DNA of 64,000 nucleotides from Lepraria neglecta. Taxonomy: Eukaryota > Ascomycota > Lecanoromycetes > Lecanorales > Stereocaulaceae. This document shows positions 22,479 through 34,202 of the stretch, one piece after another; within the stretch, counting starts at the first letter, position 1, and each line of letters starts with the position of its first letter. Position numbers and translations under genes: made by a program. The notes below the pieces were generated by a model. That model did not search any database. It had not been told where the DNA came from and saw only the letters and a list, made by a program, of their open reading frames with translations. The stretch spans positions 1,674,001 through 1,738,000 of the forward strand of contig CM065650.1 of NCBI GenBank assembly GCA_033220425.1, written 5' to 3'.

Positions 22479-23288
22479 ATGATTGGCGGACTCTTCCTGT
22501 TCTTCTGGCGCTTTCTCGAGATCATCACCCTCATACCTACACTGGGCATGCTGGTATGTCCCCAACACTTACTGCGATTATCGCATTCACCAAAGCGCTC
22601 TCACTGACACTTCTTAGTCATACTTCGTCCACCAATTCACCATCGCAAACCAGCTCACACCGAGCTACATCTTGTAAGCCGCTCCCCTCATACCTCTACA
22701 CCCAATACTCAAAAGCTAATACCCACCCCCTTAGAACCCTCTTCATCGTCTCCGTCCTCGGCGCCGTCTGGGCAATAGTAACCCTCTTCCGCCGCAAATC
22801 AACCCGCGACTCCGCCATCTTCGTCTCCTTCATCGACCTCTGCTTCGTCGGCGCCTTCATCGCCGGCGTCTACGAACTGCGCTCTATATCAAAAGCTAGC
22901 TGCACAAATTTCAGCGGCGATGGCGCATTCTCTGTGTCGCTAGGACCGGATGGAGTCAGCGGCACGAGTGGACTGCACCTTCATACGAATAAGACGTGCG
23001 CGATGCTCAAAGCGAGCTTTGCGTTTGGGATAATGAATTGCATATTCTTCTTTGTCTCGAGTTTGATCTTGTTGACGATGCATCGAAGTCGGGACAAGGA
23101 TGTGGTTGTTACGAAGGAGACATATAGTAGGCGGCGGAGCCACGGTTCAAGGTAGGCCTTATCTTCCTCATTCGACGGAAGACGATTGGCTAACAAGACT
23201 GAACAGGCGAGGCCACTCACGCAGCGGTTCGCGCTCTGGCTCAGGCCGTCACCGAAGCTCAAGAGACTATCGGACACCATATGTCTGA
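22479..23288 (+). CDS. Four-TM MARVEL-like membrane protein
   Basis: Four exons (22479-22553, 22618-22673, 22735-23151, 23207-23288) sum to 630 nt, giving 209 aa. Introns are 64, 61 and 55 bp with clear branch sites. Hydrophobic segments lie near residues 4-25, 43-62, 70-91 and 135-157, so both ends are predicted cytosolic, as in MARVEL-domain proteins. The loop before the last TM holds two Cys (ASCTNF, KTCAML) that could form a disulfide. The C-terminal tail is Arg/Ser/Gly-rich (RRGHSRSGSRSGSGRHRSSR). MARVEL proteins act in membrane apposition and vesicle traffic; the specific role here is unknown. Confidence 0.75.
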
Positions 23289-23826
23289 GCAGACAGCAAA
23301 GAATCCGAATCGCGCACGGGGTAAATTGGACATACTTGGTTGGGAATTAGGAAAGGGAGGAATGGGAAGGGTACGATACCCCAGTCGAGGATTTTACGGC
23401 TAAAGTTAAATAACGACTTTCTTTCTTGCGTGTGTTATATTATGTGGTCGTAGTCTGCAATGCTTGCTTTGAACTTATGTGATAGCGATCTAGCGGCTAG
23501 CGTTGAGGAGTCGTGTAGAGGATCTCCATTCGTAAGGAAGGTGCTGCGCTGAGCTTTGGACATAAAAAACCAACTTTACGAACTCTTTTCAAAGCTGACT
23601 TAGTCACATAACATTAACGTTCAAGAGTATCTCCGTACCAATATGTTATACACGTTTGTGCTCCATGAGCTCTGCTTTTCTTCTACTAGCCTCGGGACAG
23701 CGTCACCTTGCTTGCCTGGTGGCCGCGGTCATGCAGATCCCAGCCTTGCAAGTGCTCACCTCTCATCAACTCGTCCACCTCAACTTCTAACCATTTGATA
23801 TCTAATGCCCTGTCGATATATTGACT
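23289..23826. other. Intergenic, no gene seen
   Basis: 538 bp between the MARVEL-like gene and the NLR remnant. No motif or repeat was recognised. Confidence 0.4.
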
Positions 23827-26800
23827 ATGGATCCGCTCAGGATCACGGCCAGTGCCCTCACCATTCTACAAGTCACCACAGACATCATTACTGGAACGCG
23901 AAATTTCTGCAAGAGCGCTAAGCATGCACCTGTAGAAATTCGCGAGCTCCTTGATGAGTTGACTAGCTTCAAAGGTGTCTTGGAGACCCTACATTCGTTG
24001 ACCGAAAAGGCAAATGGTCTTATGTAAGTCAATACCTGACAACATTGTCAAAAGGGTTCAAGCCCAGGTTACCTGACTCTCAATGCTCCAGCAGAGCACA
24101 CAATGATCAGCGAGTCTACTCTTCGATCTTTCATATCACCATGTCTAGAGCTTTATTACCCACTACAACTATCACTGATTTTTACAGCTTGCCCCATCGC
24201 TGTGCCAAGAATTTGGCTAAAGCAAGCTCGACAGACACAGGATGAAAATGGAAACCGATGTACACTAAACCGCTTGCCTGCCCTGAGCAAAATGCTCCGA
24301 CCCGCTGCACCGCTGTCCATATGCTACCATGGAATGGTGGAATTTGAGAGAAAGCTCCGTAATGACACGACCAGGGTCAGAAAAGCGCTGAGGTGGCCTT
24401 TCCAAAAAGATGAAATACAGGCTGTCATTACCCGCTTGAGGAGGTTTCAGTCAGTCTTGAGCATAGCCATTGGCAGTGATACTGCGTAAGTTACCCCATT
24501 TGAGAATGACACGAGATGACCTTTTGAACTTAGGTCACATTCGTCTAAACTTTGCTAAGAATACATCCAGACAGCTGAACTTGCAGATCCATGATAACGT
24601 CGCCGATATCATCAGTCCAAAACGCCGAGCTGAAAGACCTCTCCAAACGCATTACTGATTGGCCCGCAGCTCCAAATCCCTCATCTAATTACAATTCTGC
24701 GCGCGATGAGCACCAGCCTGAGACTAGTCTTTGGCTTCTAGAAAATTCCGCGTACCTGCAATGGAAAGACAACTCTGCTTCTTTACTCTAGCTACACGGT
24801 AAAGCCGGATGTGGTAAGACGATTCTGAGCTCAACTGTCATCCACGATCTCTCCAAAGCAGGATCCAGCCAGGCCAGTATCTGGGTGCATATACTTCTAT
24901 TTCCATTTTCAAATCCACCAAAAGCAATTGTTCGAGAAATGCATCTGTTCTCTTTTAGTGCAACTCATTGGACGCGCGCCCAATGCCCTAAAGGTTCTCA
25001 AAAGACTCTACAACGCTCATAGCAGTGGGAGTGCTACGCCTGGTAGAGGTAGTCTAATAGAAGCCTTTCAGCAAGCTATCGAAGAAGCCAAACCCGTGTA
25101 TTTATTTCTCGACGCACTTGACGAGTGCATCACTTAATCAACACTCCTGAAGGGTCTGGAAGAAATGCATCATTGGGATTTGCCCAATCCTCATATCCTT
25201 GTCACTAGCAGGAAAGAAACGGCTATTGAGGACTCCCTAGGTTGTCTTGTGACTTCTCAAATTACCTTAGAGGAGAACGTCTTCGATTTCGATACTCGGA
25301 CCTTTGTTCAAGATCAAATACGGCGTGATCCCAAACTATTGAAGTGGCCGCAACACATGCGCGGTGAAATAGAGGAGGTGCTTTCGAACGGTGCCAATGG
25401 AACATATGATTCTATCAAAGCCATCCAGTTCCTGTGAAAGGATTACTGATTATACCAGGTTCCGGTGGGTAGTATGCCAACTCGATGCCATTCGCAACTA
25501 CAAGGAAATTAGTCTTCTCAAGAAGATACTGAAATCGCTCCCAAAGACACTGGACGAGACGTACGAGCGAATCCTCGAGCATCCCAGATGAATATGTCGA
25601 AAACGTTTAACGAATGCTATAGTGTTTGATCTATTCTTTCTACCCTCTTGATCTCAGAAAAGTTGCAGATATCGTTGCGATCAATACAGAAGGAGAGCCA
25701 TACTACGTACCTGAGGACAGGTTCTCCGAGCCCCGAGATCTCTTATCAATCTGTTCTGGATTAGTCTCTAAACCATCATCGCAGAGATACGCAGGGAACA
25801 AGGAATTAAACGTGGAGGAGCCGAGATTATCTCGTTTCTCAGTCAAGGAGTATCTTGTATCAGACTGTATAGTTTCGGGATCAGCCTCCAGGTTTGCTCT
25901 AAACGAGATCGCAGCTCATAGGAGCTTGGCAGATCTATGCATATGTTATCTGCTTCAGTATGATCATCACGATCCAGACATCGAGCCAGCTAATTTGCAA
26001 GAGAGCCCCCAGCCCTTTGAAAGCGACCCTTTTGCGCCTTATGCTGCAATGTTCTGGTGGCGGCATCTCAAAGCAGCTCGTTATGGTCACATATCAGCTC
26101 TACACCACAAGAGTGAGAAGCTGGTGACCGATACTGCACTACTGGCCAAAATCATCGACCTCCTTCAACCTTGGTATAGTCCTCTCGAACTGAATATCTT
26201 CAATTGCATTGGTTGATGGCTGCTAAAAGGCACGAGCACGAAGTCCTCGGACGACGTCACCGTATCTCCTTTATGTCATGCGTCGGGGTTAGGTCTTGAT
26301 CATCACATTTCCGTATTGATAGGAGCTGGGGAAGACGTAGACTCTCTGGGGCCTAAAGGTGCTGCCCTAGCAGCAGCTGCCTTCTTCGGTCGTGAGTCAA
26401 CAGTGAAGTTGCTCCTGGAGAATGGAGCAGCTGTCAATGCAAGGAGATTACAGAATGCAGATCGAGCAATCTATACCATGACCGCTCTACATTCTGCTGT
26501 AGCTGGCGGTCACGAGGACATCACCCATATGCTACTCAAACAGGGCATAGATGCAAATTTACCACGTACTCACCCTTCGCACTGTCCTCCTATGTGGCTG
26601 CGTAGCAGAATACCACTGCAGACAGCAGTGAGTGTCTCCAGCGTTCCCATTGTCCAGAATCTCCCAAGCCGAGGGGCTGATGTCAATGCTGAGGGAGGCA
26701 ATGACGGTAATGCACTGTTGATTGCCTTAGAACGGTCGGACGTTCTGGTTCGCATACTCCTTGAAGCTGGGGCAGATCCCAACATTTCGAGCGGCCCATA

Positions 26801-27551
26801 TCAAACACAGCCCCTAGGCAAAAGCTATAATCCAAGCCAACGAACTGGCTCGGCGTCTACTTCATGAGTATGGCGCCGATTTTAACATGATACCTCTTGG
26901 GAAATTTACCAGCGAACTACCCCGCCAAACCAATCACGACAAGTTTTGGTACATCATCGAAACATTAGCTGACTATGATATGGATCCAAAAATTGGACGT
27001 CCGCTATATTATTCGGTCAAATTGGGCTGGAACGATGCCGCCGAACTCCTGTTACAACGTGGAGCAGACCCCGAGGCACGAACAGCAACCGGCCTAAACA
27101 TTGCGTTGCAAGTGGCAGCATACCGGTCTACAGCCGATCCCACAACGCTCGAAATCCTGTTAACTGCTAACGCGGACGTCAATGCCCGCGGTGTAGTGCC
27201 TTACAAGGAGCAGCATGGGCAGGGAACCCATGCGCAGTGCAGATGCTCGTGGACAAAGGTGCTAATATTGACTGTTCTGGCGGGTGGTTCGGCTCTGCAC
27301 TGAGTGTTGCACGGCAAACACTTAAAAGTGAAAAGATGGAAGAGAATGGTTGGCTTCCAGAACAAGGGAGTGAATGGAGAAACATAGGGTGAACGGGGGG
27401 TGTCCACCAGACGCTGACCATCAAGCTGTTATTGACGTTCTGATTTCTCATAGGGATTGATGAGGTAGACTTTCTATTACTAGCCAGAGATTTGGGCCAT
27501 TTACCATGCCGGATGCTGCAGAGGCTTATTGAAGGCCTATATACCATATAA
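23827..27551 (+). pseudogene. Broken NLR-type gene: fungal N-domain, NACHT, ankyrin repeats
   Basis: Fragments in order follow a fungal NOD-like receptor. The N-terminal domain (MDPLRITASALTILQVTTDI, 23827) continues near 24270-24486 (RLPALSKMLRPAAPLS.., KALRWPFQKDEIQAVITRL). Then come the NACHT P-loop LHGKAGCGKTILSS (about 24790), Walker-B region YLFLDALDECIT (about 25100), a helical STAND part (25165-26216) and ankyrin repeats (26316-27300, e.g. STVKLLLENGAAVNARR). The frame is lost repeatedly: TAG before the P-loop where Trp is usual, a shift near 24890, TAA after DECIT, TAA and TAG near 25608-25622, TGA near 26214, and shifts near 26860, 27200 and 27390. No spliced model restores it. Such receptors mediate nonself recognition and programmed cell death in fungi; this copy is not expected to make a full protein. 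Confidence 0.88.
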
Positions 27552-28268
27552 GCCATTGGTTGGCCGCATGAGGTCTGAACCAAAAAACACGCTACTCAAG
27601 GCTCATATCGTGAATGTCAAAGTTCTCTGGCTTCAACCCTTATTCCTAAGAATTGTAGCACGTCAGCAGTAATAGATAGCAAGGACTGGTTAATTCTTAC
27701 TCTACTGGAGCGTAACAGTTACAAAGCGTCGTCTTTAGCCCTCAAAATATGGAAGACATAGTCATTCAGACCGCAAGAATGTGGTCTTCTCACGCTCTGC
27801 TGCAGGCGGGGCTCGGAGGTGGTGTCGGAGTCGGCTTCTAAATGGCAATCGAGTAATAATAAGCTTTTGACATCACATTGGCAAGAGCTGCTGTCTCACT
27901 TGTGAGCAGAGATGACGAAACCTGGGCCGCCGTAGGCGCATTTTTGGAGGGACGAGTCCGCATTTGCAGGTTACGATATATCGAGATCATGAAAACTGTG
28001 GTTTAAACGCTATCAAATACCACTTGTTCGTCAGCCGTACGAGCTCTCTCAAACCATGCCTTACCCGCACCAGCATGAAAACTATCCAGCGAGAACGTCA
28101 TCTCCTTTCTGATTCCATCTTCTCCCCGTGTCCGGGTCTCGGGTAAAGTTCCCACTAAGCTTCTTTCTTCCGGGCCCTGAACCCATCGTCCTCCGCAAAT
28201 CTTCACGTAGTTCCTGTCACTCACACCCGGCGGCGAGTCCGAGGATGAAGGCAGTGGTGGTAAGATGC
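27552..28268. other. Intergenic; holds out-of-frame tail of the rhodopsin-like gene
   Basis: From 28003 to about 28260 (minus strand) an open frame looks like a charged C-terminal tail (SDRNYVKICGGRW, GIRKEMTFSLDSF). It is one base out of frame with the rhodopsin-like gene that ends at 28269. The rest shows nothing. Confidence 0.4.
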
Positions 28269-29359
28269 TCAGGCTGATAGATGCATCGTGCCGGCTATGA
28301 TACCGATGGTACCTTCTAGGCTAAAAGTCGGGTAGAAAGCATTAGTTGGGTGGGTGGTAACGAGGTTGATGACGGGTGGAAGACTCACCCTCCCCAAACC
28401 ATGAGGTTTACCAAATTCCCTATACCCTTGGTATTAATCTCTCGAGGGTTGATCGAAAGGCACTGTTAGACTTGCAGCTGACGTCCTGGGTCTTCTCGCC
28501 CTTTAGCATTACTGTTCTAACAACAGCACAGATTCCACTGCTGCATACGAGAGTCAGCGCAAGTCGACATCCTGGGAGGTCATTGAGTATCTCAAGACCT
28601 ACAAAAAAAACCCATGCTCATCAAGACGCAAATCCCCACCTTGATTCTGATGCTCATCTGAATGTTCCACATAAAGGCGATTGGTAGCGTGGCAAGTGTC
28701 CAGTCGCACAATACCGAGGCGGCTTCACTGGACATCAGCAACTTCCGCATCACCCGAGAGAAGAGGAGTCTGGGAGACGCACCACCATTAAAATCTCCAA
28801 CTCCAAGACCTACTTCCGGACGCCAGCAAGTGCCGGGCCGAGAGGGTTGCCACATTCTCCGAGTGGGGTGACATTGCAAGAGAACCATAATGCCAGCAGG
28901 TAAGCCCGTTATGATGACGAAAGCAATGATAGAGTAGAGCCCCCACCTCCACACTTTCTTTGTGCCAAAGATACGTAACAAGAACAAGCATATCGACATC
29001 CTCGTGAACAATACAGAGACGATGAATATGGTCTCTGAGATATATGCCCATGCGATAGCGTTGGATTCTTGCTCGAGGAGATGTGGGTTGAGATTCAGGT
29101 AGTATTGATGTCTCCCAACGCCATATTTGACCTCTAAGTCTTGCATGACCAACACTGCAATGATGGTTATCAAGCCAAGGAAGATGAAGAGATCGTCTGA
29201 TCCTAGTCTTTTGATAATGCGAGCTCGGACCCAGAGTCTCATCGAAACTAGGACGAGTCCTAGGCTGCCGAAGATGGTTCCTAAAATAATGATTACAGCA
29301 CCTTTGTTGCGGTCGCCGTCGGGCGGCTCGGGTAACGAGGAGATGCCAGGAGTCGCCAT
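28269..29359 (-). CDS. Fungal rhodopsin-domain (PTH11-related) membrane protein, probably truncated
   Basis: The first exon (29359 to about 28600) encodes MATPG.. with TM helices: AVIIILGTIFGSLGLVLVSM followed by RLWVRARIIKRLGSDDLFIF, then a loop with KYGVGRHQYYLN, LLEQESNAIAWAYISETIFI and MSICLFLLRIFG. This is the fungal rhodopsin domain found in PTH11-type GPCR-like proteins. Downstream pieces fit further exons: GICAVVRTVMLKGEKTQD, GIGNLVNLMVWGG and, after an intron starting GTGAGT and ending TTTTAG, LEGTIGIIAGTMHLSA, then TGA at 28271-28269. Relatives continue with RPLF-type sequence and a tail; a tail-like frame runs on to 28003 one base out of phase. A run of eight T at the first exon's end makes that junction uncertain. 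It may be a pseudogene. Confidence 0.6.
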
Positions 29360-30820
29360 GGCTGACTACTGGAGCTTGTGTTATTCTAGTAGAGTGTTTC
29401 TTACAATTTCCAAGTTGTGTCTGATTCTTGAGACATCATAGGCGATAATGGAAGAAAACCGTAACCAGTGATAGAGTAAGAATATCTTCAACGCCAGCAA
29501 TGAGTGTCAAGGGTATCTTTCAAAGCAAAGCGTCAGACCCACGGTGATTAGTATCGTACGAGGTCTGTGATCAGGCGATTATAATGGCTCGTTGGCAATG
29601 AAAATGATCGAATCAATGGTAATAGAATAATTGGTTCGCAAAAGCACTCACGACATATATGCATATGCACCTTGGATGCAGTCAGCAACGTGAGGATCGT
29701 GTCACACTATATATTGTCCTAGCTGACCGTTGGAGGCTGAAACAACCCCTCAAGACTCCGCAGAATGATTTGATGATGTCGCACGAGGTGGTCCACAGAC
29801 GAAGCTTTGGTGTGAGTGGAAACGGAAGAGCGATAGGTGCGATTATGCGTAATCATGCGGGGTGGGAGAAAGAGGGGCAGGTTCCAGGCCATCGGTTACT
29901 CTAAGAAGATCCTCGGCGAGGATGTTGAATGCATCAACAGGAAAAGAGCAGCTGCATTCAGTACAGTGAAGAGGTCCTGATCACTCCAAGGCAGCAATCA
30001 TAGTATTAGCAGTGCGATTAGTACACTCGTACAAGCTTCATTATGGTAGCGGATACAGTGAAGATGCTACATTACTGCTCTCACATGCAAGACACTGACC
30101 AGTTTATGCTACAAAGCCACAAGTCTATAGGCTAAGGATTTACATCGTCGGGCGACGGCTCCGACAACCTGAATGTAACGTCTAACGATGCAAGCAAGAC
30201 CAATAAGAAACGCTGATGTTGTTAGTAAAAGGTTCTATGCTTTGGACGCATCTCTGTTGCTTGCGGTGTACGCCATGATGGCAGTTGTGTCAAGGTCTCC
30301 AACAAGATGAAGCCGGGGCCAATCAGATGGTCCGGTAGTGAGGGAAAGGAAGGAGCGTGAAATCAGCTTGGAGGATATTTTAGCGTGCCAAGAGCACAAT
30401 GCCAAGCAAATGACGCACCCTGAGGCTAGCAAATGGTAAAGGCTGTGCTTAGAAACAAGAGGTTCTCCACACACGGGGCAGGCACTACTCTCCAGATCCA
30501 AGTTCCGGTTTTCTCTTGTGAGCCGTTCATCGAGTCCGAGAACTACGTCTCCAATGACTTTGACTTAATCAAGCCTTGTGTCGACATTCTTGCCTTGGCA
30601 TTACCTTGTCGGCTTGTCAGGGATGACACAGATGTCAGACTCCCCGTGATTTCAATCGATATCAAGATATACCTAAAATAGCCCTCACGTTCACCAAGCC
30701 GCTACTATTATTACCACCATCACTACCCGAATCACTGATCTTAAAACGAATGGCAATGGCAGCAGTACAGATGAGTGAAGCGATTCTACTTGACTTCTAG
30801 AATCCGATTGTAGCAGACAC
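29360..30820. other. Intergenic, no gene seen
   Basis: About 1.5 kb between the rhodopsin-like gene and the paralogue array. It holds only short open frames and a short CxxC-containing frame (30235-30501, minus) that matches nothing I know. Confidence 0.4.
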
Positions 30821-31847
30821 TTAGACCATGTACATACAACATCGCGTGTCATGGAAGACCACAGTCAGACCATTTCCGAGCGCCCTTCCAAACTTATGAT
30901 CCTGATAACCCATTGTTATCTCCCGCGTAAAATCGCACATCGCTGACCGTATCAAGCGCCTGTGCTCCCTATACTTCGATTCGGGCTCTTGATATCCATT
31001 CGCCAATCGCTCATGATATTCGCAAAGACCAGGAAGCTCGACCACGGTGATCTTTTCTTTTGCAACACCATGGAAAATTCCTCAGCACGCCGTTGCTTGA
31101 GAGCAAGTTCAGGTGCTGCGTATTCGTTCTTATTGTTAGTGTGGAGAGGTTCTGGCATTGAGAGAGTAGCTTGAACATTTCGTAGCTTTTTGTAAAGTGC
31201 TCGGTAAGACATGCTTCCTGCGTCGTGCCATTCCCCCGAAGTCCCCCGACTCTCTCGGTTTCATACTTCAAACCAAGGTTATCGAGGGAGAAGAGCAGCC
31301 TGACGTTATGAATTTGGCTTCGGTGGTGGGGTCCAATGCCTTGTAACCAGGTAAGATCAAGATCGTGGCCTACCCTTATGATGAAGCTGTTCCTTGCGTA
31401 GAAGATGTCTACAGCTTCATTGTGGACTTGACGATTGACGAGTAATATTGCAAGGGTGTGCGGCATGAGACGGTTTATCGAGCATGGTTTTACTAGAAGG
31501 TGGTCGTAGATTTCCTAGCGAAGCTCGGCGGGGAGGGATAGAAAGCGGGATGGGTTTTGGTTTGGAGCTGTCACTGGAAGGGCCATGGTGGGTCGATATG
31601 AATTCAGATTCGCGTGCGCCGCAATCGATATATGGGAGGCAGCTTGCGGGGAGTTTGACGTGGTGGCTGGGTTGGCAAGTGTACGGTAAGGAGAGACAAA
31701 GGTGTACGGAGGAAGATGTAGAGAACCGGAGGAAAAGGTCTCAGAGAAAGAATTCAAATCTATTCGACTTTTTTTTCGCACATGATTATTCCTTGGCGTC
31801 CGAGTTTCAGGCCCGAAAGTAACAAGCTCATGTGTAGAAATACTCAA
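30821..31847 (-). pseudogene. Array copy A: F-box-like/DUF7730-type paralogue, broken
   Basis: Member of a minus-strand tandem family. Reading order: disordered N-terminus from 31847, then FLSLPAELR, then TAG at 31517-31515 where related proteins have a residue such as Gln, then EIYDHLLVKPCSINRL, LLVNRQVHNEAVDIFYARNSF and DLDLTWLQGIGPHHRSQ. A second break is a one-base shift in the TTTT run at 31077-31074: GVLRNF is followed out of frame by KITVVELPGLCEYHERLANG. The end, HDTRCCMYMV, matches the CC-containing C-termini of the other copies. The CAG-to-TAG type change is a C-to-T transition in a CpA context. The F-box-like LPxELR..IY motif is common in fungal proteins of unknown substrate. Confidence 0.8.
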
Positions 31848-31912
31848 TGGTACGCATCAAAACAAAGCAGAGCGGGAGACCCTTGTTGCCCATCATCCAA
31901 ATTATCCCTCTA

Positions 31913-32691
31913 CTATATCAAATCATACAGACAACAATGGGTATTATCCATCATCACAGCAATGCCAGTCTTCTCCCTTCCCCAACAGTCCATCGTAAAG
32001 TCCAGCTCTACCTGCCGCATAAGATCCTTGCATCTCTCCTTCGCTAGGTGCCTCATAGATTGAAACCAGGGCACATCCTGTGCCCCGAATTCTTCATGAT
32101 AAGCGCAAACATCTGGAACCTCAGCTATCGTCACCCTATTGACGTTGCCCTTCAGATGCCTTAGAACGCCTTTCTCCCTGAGCAACTTCAGATGCTGCAC
32201 TGTGATCTTCAAGGTCAAGCAAAGTTGCTCACACTCCGCTAGCAGCTCAAACAGAGTATTGAGTTTCCTGGGCAGTCAGTTTATGATGCTCTTCTCATCC
32301 AAACGGTGGCATACACGGACAGGAAATTGCACTATAACGTTGCGAAGCTGCTGGCGGTTTGTGTGACCCATACCCTGCAGCCATTTCAAATCCGGTGGAT
32401 GGAAGATCGCAAATCTGTTTTCTCTGTAGAATACATCAATCGCTTCGTTGTAAATCTGCCTACTGGCTTGGAAGGTCGCAAGATCTTTTGGGCATAGACG
32501 GTTGATGGCACCAATTAAATACGGTCTGACTAGATGCTGTCGATAAATTTGCACACGTGGTTCGGCTAGTAGATGAAACAAGCTAGTTGCTTTAGTGGTT
32601 ATGGCGGTAGACAAGGCAGCGGAGCTCAGGTGGTAGCTTTAGGAAGGGGAATGGCCCATTGATGTTGGCATTATCGGGGGAGGATTATCCA
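31913..32691 (-). pseudogene. Array copy B: F-box-like/DUF7730-type paralogue, in-frame TGA
   Basis: From the Met at 32614 one frame reads FHLLAEPRVQIYRQHLVRPY, DLATFQASRQIYNEAIDVFY and DLKWLQGMGHTNRQQLRNVI, meets TGA at 32278-32276, then continues in the same frame with LPRKLNTLFELLAECEQLCL, GVLRHLKGN and DVCAYHEEF to NTHCCLYDLI. Removing that one stop would leave a full-length copy. Just upstream (32691-32620) lie remnants of another start: MDNPPPIMPTSM, then out of frame PFPFLKLPPELRCLVYRH and a stop. The gene's 5' end thus seems partly duplicated or rebuilt. TGA followed by CTG is a somewhat leaky stop context, so readthrough cannot be excluded, but decay is simpler. Confidence 0.75.
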
Positions 32692-32892
32692 TGAAATTAA
32701 AGGGTTGACTGAGGAGGTGACTAGATGTACTGGTAACTTTAAGGTAACAATCCCAAGGGTTGAGCAGAAAGCGTCCTGAGGAGCCCATCTCATAAGCATT
32801 GTTTTGGTTTGATACAAACAAAGACAGGTCACTAGGCAGCATGCATCCCCTCAAAAGCCATGGATGCGTCCAGAAAGCTGCCGTTCCTTCCC

Positions 32893-33297
32893 TCAAAATC
32901 CTCGCAGCCGGATTTCGTCATTTTTCATCGTGCCTGTCTCCAAGCTGCGTCTGAATGCCTTGATTAGAAATGCTAGACAGATCAAACATTCCACCTTGGC
33001 GGCAAGCTGGACTGTAGACAGTGATTGAGCGGATCTCCCCGTATGACTGTCACACTGTCTCGGGAATGAGGATGTGAAATATGAAAGCAGGCTCTGCAAG
33101 AATTGATCCCAATTACTCCTGAGAGAATCGATTATTTCCGGGGCGAAGCGAATTGGTCCTGGGGAATGTCGATGATATCGCGACCGTAGTACTGGCGCTT
33201 CATGGAAATTAGTCGCAAAACCATGCATACTCTGCAAATCCCCATTCTCCCAAAGCTTTATCAGGACTTGCATGCTCAGGTCAATCGTCAGAGTCAG
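32893..33297 (-). pseudogene. Array fragment of the same paralogue family
   Basis: Minus-strand frame LTLTIDLSMQVLIKLW followed by ENGDLQSMHGFATN aligns with the centre of copies C and D (LSLTMELPMSILGGLF, YLKNLHGFSNI). The preceding codon is TAG, and no F-box-like start is found upstream before the G-tract at 33592. After about 60 residues similarity fades, although the frame stays open to 32893. It is best read as a fifth, badly eroded copy. Confidence 0.5.
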
Positions 33298-33567
33298 CTA
33301 AGTGCAATACGAATTGTTCGAAAAGTCAACCCGTCGTGCCCGAATATAGTATTACGGCGCTGGAGTTGGAGGTTGACATGGCAAAGATGTTTGCCGATGA
33401 CGCAGGACCCTCACCGGATGAAAAACAGTTTTTCATCTTCAGTGCCAGTGGTCTTGAATCGGTTACAGGGGTTCGATGGAAACGAACAAGTGCTCGGCTG
33501 CGGTGATGTTGATCCTGATGAGCTTAATTGAGTTGCAGCTGCCACAGACCGCTGCGGACTCAGCAAT

Positions 33568-33610
33568 GGCTAACCCGATAGGGGCTTAGCCGGGGGGGGG
33601 GGGGGTAAGC
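33568..33610. repeat. Hairpin followed by a run of 14 G
   Basis: GGCTAACCC (33568-33576), loop GATA and GGGGCTTAGCC form a stem-loop with one bulge. It abuts 14 consecutive G (33592-33605), itself framed by GCTTA and TAAGC. The length of a G run this long is often unstable in sequence data. Confidence 0.8.
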
Positions 33611-34202
33611 TTGGCACGTCTGAGGTACTGAGGCAAACCCCCGCATGCACTGAGCTTCTTAGATAATTAATCAACTCAATAAGTCTCATAAACGTCCAAA
33701 TTTTCATCAGATGGGTTTCACAGTACTTCATCGGCAATGTGATCGTCAGCGACGGGCACCTGCAGTGCGCATTGAGGTGATGTATATGGCGTACCCAGTT
33801 CATTCATGATCCTACCTATTTGTCGCAAAGAACAACACTTGTCTACATTGCGAAGGTATTGTCCGGGTGGATGGCTGAGTTCGGATAGCAACCAGTGGTC
33901 TCTTATAAGGCCTCTCAGCTTATGTTGGTCGTGCAGGTAATAGTTTAGACTGGTTTCTCTACGAATGTTCGAACAAGCAAAAGGCGAGATCGAAAATGAG
34001 TGACTGAAGATTTGGTTGGTGCTTCTGCGATTGACATACAGCTATAGATCTCCTGATGTAGCTTGGCTGGCATTCGCAACACTGGGCAAGGTCTTTAGTC
34101 ACGGGTTGTTCTAATTCCTGCAGACCCATTAACAAGATGTTATCTTCTGGGGACCGGAACATTACCCCAACATTTCTGGACCAACCATAGCTCTCTACCT
34201 TA

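Noticed and set aside
30235-30501. 88-codon minus-strand frame with CPVCGEPL
   Set aside because: One CxxC pair only, no partner cysteines, and no match to a known family.
33350-33510. Plus-strand frame with LELEVDMAKMFADDAG
   Set aside because: It looks mildly protein-like but is short, has no start or splice context, and overlaps the paralogue array.
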